NCBI GenBank assembly: GCA_017461625.1
Contig: JAFTXJ010000019.1
Span: forward strand, 1-64,000
Origin: Clostridia bacterium
GTDB lineage: Bacteria; Bacillota; Clostridia; Oscillospirales; Acutalibacteraceae
DNA: 64,000 nucleotides
Direction: 5' to 3'
Both the position numbers and the translations under genes were made by a program. Below are positions 45,019-53,527 of this stretch, in pieces. How positions within the stretch are numbered: the first letter of the stretch is position 1; each line of letters begins with the position of its first letter. The notes below the pieces were generated by a model. It searched no databases, was not told where the DNA came from, and saw nothing but the letters and a program-made list of their open reading frames with translations.

Positions 45019-45741
45019 ATGGAAGTAAAGATTTTTAATAACGCTCAGGAAATTGCCGTTGCAGCAGCTGAGCTTTTTACAGATATTATCAACAACAAGA
45101 ACGATGCAGTTCTCGGCCTTGCAACAGGCGCAACCCCCGTTCCTACATACAATAAGCTTGTAGAAGCTTATGAGCAGGGTAAGGTTAGCTTTAAGGATGT
45201 CAGAACATTCAACCTTGACGAATACTGCGACCTTCCGAAAGATGATAAAAACAGCTATTACACCTTTATGCACGAAAACCTTTTTAACAAGGTTGATGTT
45301 AAAGAAGAAAATGTTAATTTCCTTGACGGCAATGTTTCTGATTGGGAACAGGAAAGCAAGCGTTATTCTGATGCTATGGCTGCAGTTGGCGGAATAGACA
45401 TTCAGCTTTTAGGTATCGGCACAAACGGTCATATCGGCTTTAATGAGCCTGCTGATGCTTTCACCGATGAGTCTTTTAAGGTTACTCTTACTCAGAGCAC
45501 AATTGATTCCAATCAGAAGTATTTCGGCGATGTTCCTATGCCGAGATATGCTCTTACAATGGGTATCGGTTCAATTATGAGAGCTAAAAAAATTCTTCTT
45601 ATTGCCACAGGTGCATCAAAAGCTGAGGCAATCAAGGGTATGATCAAAGGCGAAGTTACACCTAAACTTCCCGCATCTGTTCTCAATGAGCACAGCGACG
45701 TTATCGTTATGCTTGATAAAGAGGCAGCAAGCTTACTTTAA
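45019..45741 (+). CDS. nagB: Glucosamine-6-phosphate deaminase
   Basis: Converts glucosamine-6-P to fructose-6-P and ammonia. Motifs: LGLATGATPVPTYN, FNLDEYCDLPKDD, LLGIGTNGHIGFNEP, with active-site Asp/His/Glu present. 240 aa, the typical short form. nagA is not adjacent. Operon with the ceramidase-like gene upstream. Confidence 0.96.
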   Translation: MEVKIFNNAQEIAVAAAELFTDIINNKNDAVLGLATGATPVPTYNKLVEAYEQGKVSFKDVRTFNLDEYCDLPKDDKNSYYTFMHENLFNKVDVKEENVNFLDGNVSDWEQESKRYSDAMAAVGGIDIQLLGIGTNGHIGFNEPADAFTDESFKVTLTQSTIDSNQKYFGDVPMPRYALTMGIGSIMRAKKILLIATGASKAEAIKGMIKGEVTPKLPASVLNEHSDVIVMLDKEAASLL

Positions 45742-45749
45742 TTTAATTC

Positions 45750-45783
45750 AAAAGTCAGCACTTCTGCGGAGGTGTTGACTTTT
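45750..45783 (+). terminator. Terminator after nagB
   Basis: AAAAGTCAGCACTTC pairs with GAGGTGTTGACTTTT (two G-U pairs) around TGCG. Confidence 0.8.
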
Positions 45784-45801
45784 GCTGTTTTGGAGGACGT
45801 T

Positions 45802-46530
45802 ATGAAATACGGTTTACAGTTATACAGTGTCAGAGATGTAGCAGAAAAAGATATTGAGCTTGCAATGAAAGAAACTGCCGCAATGGGTTATTCATTTGTT
45901 GAGTTCGCAGGTTTTCAGGGTAAAACTCCTGAAGAAATCAAGTCTTTGCTTGATAAATATAATCTCGGTGTATCAGGTACTCACACCGGCGTTGACCAGT
46001 TAAGTGATGAAAATTTTAATGAAACAGTCAGAGCTCACAAGGTGATCGGCTGTGAAAATATTATTATTCCCGGCACAGACCTTTCTACAAAAGAAAATGT
46101 TGATAAATTCATTGATAGGATAAATGAGCTTATCCCTCGCCTTGAAAAGGAAGGATTAAAGCTTCATTATCACAACCATTCATCTGAATTTTTGCCAAAT
46201 GAAGATGGTGTTGTGGCTGAATATGAGCTTTTTAACAGAACAAATATCGGCCTTGAAATTGACTGCTATTGGGCGTTCAATGCAGGTAAGGACGCTCTTC
46301 AGGTGCTTGATGAGTTTGGTGACAGGGTTTCAGTGATTCACCTTAAAGACGGTCTTAAAGGAGGAAAAGGACTTTCACTCGGTCAGGGTGAGGCAAGAGC
46401 AGCAGAAGTCAGAAAAAAGGCAATAGCAACAGGTCGCACAATTGTTGTTGAAAGTGAAGGTCTTGACCCTTCAGGGCTTGAAGAGGTTAAGCGTTGCATT
46501 GATTTCCTCAAAGAGGAAGATAATAAATAA
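45802..46530 (+). CDS. Sugar phosphate isomerase/epimerase (TIM barrel)
   Basis: Xylose isomerase-like barrel: KYGLQLYSVRDVAEKD, LHYHNHSSEF, IGLEIDCYWAFNAGKD, VIHLKDGLKGGKG and VVESEGLDP carry the probable metal ligands. 242 aa from ATG 45802 behind TTGGAGG. A second member of the superfamily in this window, but in a different context from the 25.6-kb one. Substrate unknown. Confidence 0.85.
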   Translation: MKYGLQLYSVRDVAEKDIELAMKETAAMGYSFVEFAGFQGKTPEEIKSLLDKYNLGVSGTHTGVDQLSDENFNETVRAHKVIGCENIIIPGTDLSTKENVDKFIDRINELIPRLEKEGLKLHYHNHSSEFLPNEDGVVAEYELFNRTNIGLEIDCYWAFNAGKDALQVLDEFGDRVSVIHLKDGLKGGKGLSLGQGEARAAEVRKKAIATGRTIVVESEGLDPSGLEEVKRCIDFLKEEDNK

Positions 46531-46548
46531 TTCTTAAGGAGAATTGCT

Positions 46549-47601
46549 ATGAAGTTTTTTAAAAAAGCGTTAGCTGTATTTATGGTTATCTGCCTTTGCA
46601 CTGCAACCTTTGCGTTTGGTGCATCAGCAGGTCGAAAGTCAGCATTACCGACATCAGCAGGTATCGAGGCTCTTCGTGACGAGTTTGTCAGTGATGTTGC
46701 TCCCGAAGCCGGCGGACATGCACTTGATTATTGCTATTATTCACCTGTTGGGCAGAATGATAACACTAAATATCCGCTTGTTATTTTTCTTCACGGAATA
46801 GGTCATGCAGATTATAAAGGTGCTCAGCTTGCAGACAGCGATATGCCTTATTGGGCATCTAAAGAGTTGCAGAGCCGTTTTACAAATGGCGGAGCATTTA
46901 TACTTTTGCCTCGTGCACCCGAGGATAAAATGGTTTACTGGAGCACTTCTTTGATTGAATCTTTGCGTTCGGTTATAGATGATGTTATTGAAAAACACGG
47001 CAAGAATATAGACACCACCAAAATTTTTATCGGAGGAAGCTCAGCCGGCGGTGAAATGACTTGGGATATGATTGCAGCATACCCTGAATATTTTGCAGGT
47101 GCATTCCCCATTGCGGGCACAGGCTCGGTTTCAGCCGGAGAAATTCAGGCTTGCAAAGATGTGGCAATATGGATGATTGCCAGCACAAAAGACCCTGCGG
47201 TAAACTATGCATTGACTACTACTCCATTGTGGAATTCAGTTTGCGAATATAATTCTCATCCTGAAAATTGTCGACTTTCGAGCTTCACAAATGTTACAGA
47301 GCCTGCAGGTAATTCTGCAAGTGACAATCACCATATGGCAAAGGTTGTAACTTATGATATGCATATGCTTGACGGCAGCACTTACCCTGATGTTACTCAC
47401 AAGGATGGTAACGGAAATTCAATTTCGTTGGTGAGTCCTAACGGTATGATTTATTGGATGAATTCAGTTTCGTCATCATATGATGGTGATAATGACTTCA
47501 TAGAAGAGATAGATCTCAGTGTTACAAACATTTTTGCAAACTATTTCAGGAATATCATATTAAAAATCGTAAATATCATTCAGAAAATTTTAGGATTATA
47601 A
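46549..47601 (+). CDS. Secreted esterase (alpha/beta hydrolase, PHB-depolymerase/feruloyl-esterase-like)
   Basis: Signal peptide ALAVFMVICLCTATFAFGASA, then alpha/beta hydrolase with VIFLHGIGHADY oxyanion region, nucleophile elbow GGSSAGGEMTWDM (Ser ~166) and a catalytic His near DNHHMAKVV. 350 aa, with a C-terminal amphipathic tail (NIILKIVNIIQKILGL). Family members release ferulate/acetate from plant polymers or cleave polyesters; the substrate here is open. It stands 18 bases after the isomerase gene, so they may be co-transcribed. Confidence 0.83.
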   Translation: MKFFKKALAVFMVICLCTATFAFGASAGRKSALPTSAGIEALRDEFVSDVAPEAGGHALDYCYYSPVGQNDNTKYPLVIFLHGIGHADYKGAQLADSDMPYWASKELQSRFTNGGAFILLPRAPEDKMVYWSTSLIESLRSVIDDVIEKHGKNIDTTKIFIGGSSAGGEMTWDMIAAYPEYFAGAFPIAGTGSVSAGEIQACKDVAIWMIASTKDPAVNYALTTTPLWNSVCEYNSHPENCRLSSFTNVTEPAGNSASDNHHMAKVVTYDMHMLDGSTYPDVTHKDGNGNSISLVSPNGMIYWMNSVSSSYDGDNDFIEEIDLSVTNIFANYFRNIILKIVNIIQKILGL

Positions 47602-47614
47602 TATCAATAAATAA

Positions 47615-47690
47615 GGGTGGCAAGCTGCCACCCATTCTCAAAAAAAAACAGAGCACAACGGTTCATTATCCGCTGTGCTCTTTGCTTTTG
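47615..47690. terminator. Terminators between convergent genes
   Basis: GGGTGGCA-AGC-TGCCACCC (47615-47633) for the + strand, and AGAGCACA...TGTGCTCT (47650-47681) flanked by an A-run on the left, which serves as a T-run for the minus-strand genes. Confidence 0.78.
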
Positions 47691-47693
47691 TAA

Positions 47694-48713
47694 TTATTCG
47701 CCTTTCATTTCAAGGAGCTCAACTGTTCCGTCATAGGAAGCCTGGCTTACCTTGATTGAGTCTGTAATAGCAGCCTCAATATCATCCTCTGTTGCGCCAA
47801 GCTCAATGCTGTACTTGGTGTCCATATAAAGGTTGATATCCATAATGTCTGCAAGTCCGTCAACATCAATACCGCTTTCAATACCCTTTGCGGCATATTC
47901 CTTTTTAACTCCGCCAAGACCCATGCGCATCATCCAGGGAGGAATGCTGATGATCTTACGGTTGTTGCCCATACCTCTTGCGGCATAAACAATCTTAAGG
48001 AATCTCTTCCAGTCCATATTATACATGCTGATAGGCCATGCTTTTGCACCCTTTGACTTTTCAGCAGCACCAACAATAACTTCACCAACCTGACGAACTG
48101 TGAGCATTGCTGTACCGCCACCGGGATACATTGTGCAGGGAAGCTTATCCATCATCTTGATCTGCTCAATAAGGATAACCCAAACAGGCTTTCTGCCGGG
48201 CTGAGTGCCGAAGATGTAGGGGAGTTCAAGAACTGCTACATCAAAGTTTTCATCAGCAAATGAAAATGCAACATTTTCCTGATCAATACGGCTTCTGATG
48301 TAAGGATGCTTCTCTGTAAGCTTCATATCAGGACGCTCTTTAGCGAGATATGAGAAGTATGAGCCGAGGATAACAGCGTTCTTCATGCCGATTTCTTTGC
48401 AGATAGGAAGAAGTCTCTTCAAAGGCTGAATGTTATATTTGTCATAAGCATCATAAACGGGAGCAGGGAACTCAACACGTTCATCAATACCTGCTGCAAA
48501 TACGAAGCAGTCGCAGTCTGCCATCATTGCCTTGATTTCTTCATCTGATTTTTCATAAATATTGCAGAATTCAAGCTCCATTTCTTTAGGAATGGGAGCA
48601 CCCTGGGGAAGAGGAGGAAGAGCAACGCTCTTAACCTGATGACCTCTTTCAATAAAAATTCTTGCAGCTTCTGAGCCAAGGAGGCCTGTGCCGCCAATCA
48701 TAAATACTTTCAT
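47694..48713 (-). CDS. NAD-dependent epimerase/dehydratase family protein
   Basis: Extended SDR with the nucleotide motif VFMIGGTGLLGSEAARIFIERG. The usual YxxxK is not clear; the Tyr region reads SYFSYLAKERP. 339 aa. Its start codon shares one base with the stop of the upstream SDR gene (TAATG arrangement), so the two are translated together and may act on the same substrate or as a complex. Divergent TetR regulator beyond. Confidence 0.83.
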   Translation of the reverse strand: MKVFMIGGTGLLGSEAARIFIERGHQVKSVALPPLPQGAPIPKEMELEFCNIYEKSDEEIKAMMADCDCFVFAAGIDERVEFPAPVYDAYDKYNIQPLKRLLPICKEIGMKNAVILGSYFSYLAKERPDMKLTEKHPYIRSRIDQENVAFSFADENFDVAVLELPYIFGTQPGRKPVWVILIEQIKMMDKLPCTMYPGGGTAMLTVRQVGEVIVGAAEKSKGAKAWPISMYNMDWKRFLKIVYAARGMGNNRKIISIPPWMMRMGLGGVKKEYAAKGIESGIDVDGLADIMDINLYMDTKYSIELGATEDDIEAAITDSIKVSQASYDGTVELLEMKGE

Positions 48714-50224
48714 TACTGTGTAACCTTCTCCTTAAAGTTATCAAAGATTTCAGGTCCGTAAACGTTATTTTCGCCTTCACGATCCCAAACCTGAGCAAAG
48801 AATGGGTTGATTCTTGCCTCTGTGTCATAATCCCATGGCCATGGAAGCTCTTCAGGGCACCAGTGACCGCCTCTGAGAACAAGGTTGGGGCTCATTTCAA
48901 ATTCATTGCCTCTTGCACTCTTCCACTTAACAGGAGTGTACATATCAACGATTTCTGTTGCAAGGCACTCACCGCCACGGAAAGCAGCAGCTTTCTGAAG
49001 GTCTTCAAGAGTAAGTGAATCGAAATCTTTGCTCTCATCATAACCGTGGTCAAGAATCTTAACGTCACTTGCTGTCTTTTTCTTTGAAGGAATGACAATA
49101 TCAAATTTATCCCATGTTCTGGGGAGCTTGTTATATTCTTCCATTGAGCCGTAGTAAGCGTTCATTCTTACCTTAACCTTGTTTTCAGCCCACCAGAGTG
49201 TACCATATTCAGGTGTCTCAGCAATCTTCTTCATGAATTTCTTAACTATGGGAGCGAATGGCTTACCGAGGAAAGCCAATTTATAGAAGAATTCAACTTT
49301 ATCCATCATCTGCTTGAAGTATTCTTTAACAGGGATGTTTGCACGGAAGTGGCAATATTTTTCAAGCTCATCACCGTCATAATACCACTGACCGTGGAAG
49401 TTACGTGTTGTGAACCAGTGTGGGTCAAAGAGCTTTTTGGGTGAGCCGAGACCAAGTGTGCCGAGAAGAAGCTCTTCAAACTCAAAGTTTGTGATTCTGT
49501 AATCTTCACCTGAACCGATGTTGTAGAATCTTCTCCAGAATTCCTCAGGGATATCATCACCGCAGACATTTGCAAGAAGACGACCTGAGTCCTCAACTGT
49601 TGCCCATTCAAGAACGCCGTTGATAGGAACATGATACATAATTGGTTCCATATTTTTAAGAATAGCGGGGTAAAGAATACCTGACTGACGGAGTGATACC
49701 CAGTGCTTAAGACCTGATTCGGCAAAAACTGCCTCGGCCTTAACCTTACTGATTGCGTAATGGTCATATACGCTGATTTTGATGGGGTCACCTGTTCTTG
49801 CCCAATGGATAGGAGCGTTTCTGTCACCTGTTTCGGCAACTGTGCCTATGTAAACAACTTTAACTGCATCCGGGTCGGGCTGAGCTTTAACAGCCTTAAC
49901 AATGTTCTGAGCAGCTGTAACATTTGTTTTCTGAGTTTTAACGGGGTAATAGTCAGCAGCAGGTGAAACCATACCGCCAACGTGAAGAACGTAGTCTGCA
50001 CCATTTGTTGCTTCAAGTACATCCTCATAATTTGTGAGGTCGCCCCATACAAGCTTAACGCAGGGGTCGTTCTCATAAGGAGCAAAAAGCTTTCTGTTTT
50101 TTTCGCTGCCTCTGTTAAGAAGTACGATGTTAAATTTGTCTTTTTTTGCATAGAGCTCTTTAAAGCCTGCAAAACCCATGTTTCCTGAAGAACCGGTAAG
50201 AAATACGGTCTTTTTGGTTGCCAT
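48713..50224 (-). CDS. NAD(P)-dependent SDR/epimerase-like protein, long form
   Basis: 503 residues, with Rossmann motif VFLTGSSGNMGFAGFKELY and ALHVGGMVSPAADYYP-like region, and YAISKVKAEAV giving the catalytic Tyr-Lys. A C-terminal extension of roughly 200 residues lacks a recognised domain. First gene of the pair, coupled to the 339-aa SDR. The ~180-base gap to the TetR gene carries operator-like dyads. Substrate unknown; family members act on nucleotide sugars, lignin-like aromatics or steroids. Confidence 0.82.
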   Translation of the reverse strand: MATKKTVFLTGSSGNMGFAGFKELYAKKDKFNIVLLNRGSEKNRKLFAPYENDPCVKLVWGDLTNYEDVLEATNGADYVLHVGGMVSPAADYYPVKTQKTNVTAAQNIVKAVKAQPDPDAVKVVYIGTVAETGDRNAPIHWARTGDPIKISVYDHYAISKVKAEAVFAESGLKHWVSLRQSGILYPAILKNMEPIMYHVPINGVLEWATVEDSGRLLANVCGDDIPEEFWRRFYNIGSGEDYRITNFEFEELLLGTLGLGSPKKLFDPHWFTTRNFHGQWYYDGDELEKYCHFRANIPVKEYFKQMMDKVEFFYKLAFLGKPFAPIVKKFMKKIAETPEYGTLWWAENKVKVRMNAYYGSMEEYNKLPRTWDKFDIVIPSKKKTASDVKILDHGYDESKDFDSLTLEDLQKAAAFRGGECLATEIVDMYTPVKWKSARGNEFEMSPNLVLRGGHWCPEELPWPWDYDTEARINPFFAQVWDREGENNVYGPEIFDNFKEKVTQ

Positions 50225-50254
50225 AAGTATCTCTCCTCAAAGTAGAATTTTATT

Positions 50255-50281
50255 GTCAACAATTTTTAAACAACTGTTGAC
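50255..50281. promoter_or_regulatory. Operator-like inverted repeat in TetR/SDR divergent region
   Basis: GTCAACA (50255-50261) and TGTTGAC (50275-50281), perfect 7-bp arms, 31 bases upstream of the SDR gene start. Partial half-sites (GGACAGTTGATTATCAATAG) occur nearer the TetR gene. Confidence 0.6.
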
Positions 50282-50400
50282 ATTTATACATAACAATTAT
50301 ATAATGTGGACAGTTGATTATCAATAGTCAAATGCAATTTTTTTGTATTTTTTTAGACTAATGTGCATAAAAAATAAGATTTTTACAGTGGGGGAGTATT

Positions 50401-50982
50401 ATGGCAGACAAAAAAATCGACAGAAGAGTTAAATACACAAAGCAGGCACTTAAAGATAGCCTTATTTCTGCCCTTCAGAAAAAGCCGATTGAAAAAATTA
50501 CAGTAAAAGAACTTTGTGAAAAAGCTGATGTTAACCGAGGTACTTTTTATGCCCACTATTCTGACCAGTTTGATTTATATAACAGCTTAGTAAAAGAATT
50601 TCTTTCAGAGGCAATTTCGATGACAGAAGGAATTATGGACCCAAATGAAAAGGTTCATGATAAAATCAAAATTGCTTCCAGAATTTTTAAGTACGTTAAA
50701 GACAACTGCGACTTAGCTAAAGTTCTTTTAAACGGTACATCGGTTTTCGGTTATGATAAATATAATGATTTGTTCAACGAAATGGTTCATAAGGTGTATC
50801 TTGATGAGGTCAAGCGACAGGTTTCAAACGACAGGTTTGTTGACATGGTTTATCAGTTTGTTGCCGTTGCCAACATCACCTTGTTGAAATATTGGGTAAA
50901 CACGGGCATGCAGGAAAGCGAAGAGGAAATGGCAATTCTTGCAATGAAGCTGACCGCAAAAGGAGTCAGCGGATTAAACTAA
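50401..50982 (+). CDS. TetR/AcrR-family transcriptional regulator
   Basis: N-terminal HTH: YTKQALKDSLISALQKKPIEKITVKELCEKADVNRGTFYAHY, followed by a helical ligand-binding domain. 193 aa. Divergent from the two SDR genes with an inverted repeat between, so it most likely controls them in response to a small ligand. Similar to TetR-like proteins with C-terminal DUF-type ligand pockets; ligand unknown. Confidence 0.88.
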   Translation: MADKKIDRRVKYTKQALKDSLISALQKKPIEKITVKELCEKADVNRGTFYAHYSDQFDLYNSLVKEFLSEAISMTEGIMDPNEKVHDKIKIASRIFKYVKDNCDLAKVLLNGTSVFGYDKYNDLFNEMVHKVYLDEVKRQVSNDRFVDMVYQFVAVANITLLKYWVNTGMQESEEEMAILAMKLTAKGVSGLN

Positions 50983-50989
50983 AATTTGA

Positions 50990-51028
50990 GAGGCTATCTT
51001 AACTTGGATTAAGACAGCCTCCTTTTTA
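50990..51028. terminator. Bidirectional terminator
   Basis: GAGGCTATCTTAA (50990-51002) pairs with TTAAGACAGCCTC (51009-51021) with one mismatch/wobble, then CTTTTTATT; between the convergent tetR and rnhA genes. Confidence 0.85.
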
Positions 51029-51469
51029 TTTATTCAGATATTTTGAATATTCGTTTACAGCCATTTTGTCGCACCTTTCGTTTTCGGGGTGACCTGCGTG
51101 ACCCTTGAGCCACACAAATTCAGCCATGTGCTTTTTAAGAAGGGCAAGAAGCTGTTCCCACAAATCCACATTGAGTGCAGGCTTTTTGTCAGCTTTGCGC
51201 CAGCCGTTTGCTTGCCAAGAATAAACCCAACGCTTGACTATGGCATCGCAAACGTATTTAGAGTCAGTGTAAACTGTTACATCACAGGGTTCTTTTAAAG
51301 CTTTAAGGGCTTCAATAACCGCCGTCAACTCCATTCGGTTGTTGGTGGTTTCTTTTTCGCTGCCGCTTAGCTCTTTTTCAATACCGTTATATTTTAAAAT
51401 TGCACCCCAACCACCCGGTCCGGGGTTGCCTGAGCACGCACCATCGGTGAAAATATCTATATGTTTCAT
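51026..51469 (-). CDS. rnhA: Ribonuclease HI
   Basis: Degrades RNA in RNA:DNA hybrids. Active-site residues visible: Asp in [17 protein letters not shown], Glu in [13 protein letters not shown], Asp in [11 protein letters not shown], and the final Asp/His region [18 protein letters not shown]. 147 aa, the canonical type I form. Monocistronic. Confidence 0.96.
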   Translation of the reverse strand: MKHIDIFTDGACSGNPGPGGWGAILKYNGIEKELSGSEKETTNNRMELTAVIEALKALKEPCDVTVYTDSKYVCDAIVKRWVYSWQANGWRKADKKPALNVDLWEQLLALLKKHMAEFVWLKGHAGHPENERCDKMAVNEYSKYLNK

Positions 51470-51672
51470 AAATACCTCTGAAATAAAAAGTTATTTTCTG
51501 CATTATACTATATCAATGTTGGTGAATGCAAGAGATAATATTCGTCAATAATATTTTATCGGGGTGGTTTTCATTGACTTTTGACTTTCAAAGTAGTATT
51601 ATATAGTGCAAGTTATTATGGATACATATACGTTAAGATATAAATATAAATTTTACGGAGGATATCTTTTTA

Positions 51673-53526
51673 ATGCAGAACGAGATTAAAAAAGAACACA
51701 AGCCTAAAAAGGCTAATCAAAATAACGTTAAAAAAGATAAGTTTCAAAAGCAGTCTGCCAAAAAAGCAACACAGCAGAAGTCTAAAAAAGATATATCAAA
51801 ATCAACAAAGAAAGCAACAAAGTCAAAGCCTTATCAGCGTAAGAGCCGCACTCAGAAGGTTGCACCTGCTGTTCCCGTTAAAGTTAGCTTTTTGGGCGGA
51901 CTTAACGAAATCGGCAAAAATATGACCGTGTATGAAATTGATGATCAGATGATAATTGTTGATTGCGGTCTCGCTTTCCCTGAGCAGGATATGCTTGGTA
52001 TTGATCTTGTAATTCCCGACTTTACTTATCTTAAAGAGAATGTTTCAAAAATAAAGGGGGTTTTTATTACCCACGGTCATGAGGATCATATTGGTGGTTT
52101 GCCTTATCTTTTAAGAGATGTGAACGTTCCCGTTTACGGAACACGTCTTACAATCGGCCTTATTGAAGGCAAGCTTAAAGAACACAATCTCTTATCAAGT
52201 GCCAAGCTCAATGTTATTAAACCCGGCGATATTGTAAACACCGGTGCTTTCCTTATTGAAGCAATTCACGTTAATCACTCAATTCCCGATGCTCTTGGTT
52301 TTGCTATCAGCTCAAAGGCAGGTACTGTTATTCAGACAGGTGACTTTAAAATTGACAGCACTCCGATTGACGGTGATATGATTGACCTTAACCGTTTTGG
52401 TGAAATCGGCAGTCAGGGTGTGCTTTGTATGCTGTCTGACTCAACCAATGCTGAAAGACCCGGCTACACAGAGAGTGAGAAAAAGGTTGGTGAATCCCTT
52501 GAGGGTTTGTTCCACAAGGCAGGCAAAAGAAGAATTATTCTTGCAACCTTTGCTTCAAATGTTCACAGAGTTCAGCAGGTTATAAACGTTGCCAAAAAGA
52601 TGGGCAGAAAGGTTGCACTTTCAGGCAGAAGCCTTGAAAACGTTGTGACTATCGGTATGGAAATGGGCTATCTTGATGCTGATGAAGGTCAGATTGTAAG
52701 CATTGATATGATCAACCGCTATACCCCTGAAGAAATGGTGATTATCACCACGGGTAGCCAGGGTGAGCCGATGTCAGCTCTTTCAAGAATGGCTTTTTCA
52801 GACCACAGAAAGGTAAATGTCGGTTCAAACGATTTTGTTATTATTTCAGCCACTCCGATTCCCGGAAATGAAAAAACAGTAAGCAATGTTATCAATGAGC
52901 TTATGAAGCTTGGTGCAGAGGTTATTTATGAAAAAACCGACGGTATCCATGTTTCAGGTCACGCCTGTCAGGAAGAGCTTAAGCTTATGATGGGTCTTGT
53001 AAAACCTCAGTTTTTCATCCCTGCTCACGGTGAGCAGAAGCATTTGAGAAAACACGCAATGCTTGCCGAAAGTATGGGTATTGATTCCAAAAATATTTAC
53101 GTTGCCGACAATGGTGTTCAGATTGAAATTTCAAAAGACGGTATTAAAGAAGTCGGTCAACTTCCAATTGCAAAGGTGTTTGTTGACGGTTCAGGCGTTG
53201 GTGATGTAGGCAATGTTGTTATTCACGACAGAAAGCGTCTTTCAGAAGACGGACTTATCGTTGTTGTGGCTTCAATCGACGGATACTCAGGTGATATTGT
53301 TGCGGGCCCCGAAATTATTTCAAGAGGCTTTGTTTATGTTAAAGAAAGTGAGGAGCTTATTGAAGATGCAAGAGATATAGCACGTTATGCTATTGAAGAC
53401 TGTGTCAACAGAGGCTCAAGAGATTGGAACACTATGAAAGCCCGAGTTAGGGATGAGGTTTCACACCTTATGTTTGAAAAGACGGGTCGAAATCCGATGA
53501 TTCTTTCCATTATTATGGAGGTATAA
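51673..53526 (+). CDS. rnj: Ribonuclease J
   Basis: Metallo-beta-lactamase/beta-CASP nuclease for mRNA turnover and rRNA maturation. HGHEDHIGGLPY metal motif at ~residues 136-147, beta-CASP segment with SDSTNAERPGYT, and the C-terminal GxAxxxxG/HxSGHA region (IHVSGHACQEE, PAHGEQKHLRKHA). 617 aa with an N-terminal Lys/Gln-rich disordered extension of ~60 residues not needed for the core. ATG follows GGAGGATATC. Starts the housekeeping operon; gdpP follows after 1 base. Confidence 0.95.
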   Translation: MQNEIKKEHKPKKANQNNVKKDKFQKQSAKKATQQKSKKDISKSTKKATKSKPYQRKSRTQKVAPAVPVKVSFLGGLNEIGKNMTVYEIDDQMIIVDCGLAFPEQDMLGIDLVIPDFTYLKENVSKIKGVFITHGHEDHIGGLPYLLRDVNVPVYGTRLTIGLIEGKLKEHNLLSSAKLNVIKPGDIVNTGAFLIEAIHVNHSIPDALGFAISSKAGTVIQTGDFKIDSTPIDGDMIDLNRFGEIGSQGVLCMLSDSTNAERPGYTESEKKVGESLEGLFHKAGKRRIILATFASNVHRVQQVINVAKKMGRKVALSGRSLENVVTIGMEMGYLDADEGQIVSIDMINRYTPEEMVIITTGSQGEPMSALSRMAFSDHRKVNVGSNDFVIISATPIPGNEKTVSNVINELMKLGAEVIYEKTDGIHVSGHACQEELKLMMGLVKPQFFIPAHGEQKHLRKHAMLAESMGIDSKNIYVADNGVQIEISKDGIKEVGQLPIAKVFVDGSGVGDVGNVVIHDRKRLSEDGLIVVVASIDGYSGDIVAGPEIISRGFVYVKESEELIEDARDIARYAIEDCVNRGSRDWNTMKARVRDEVSHLMFEKTGRNPMILSIIMEV

Positions 53527-53527
53527 A

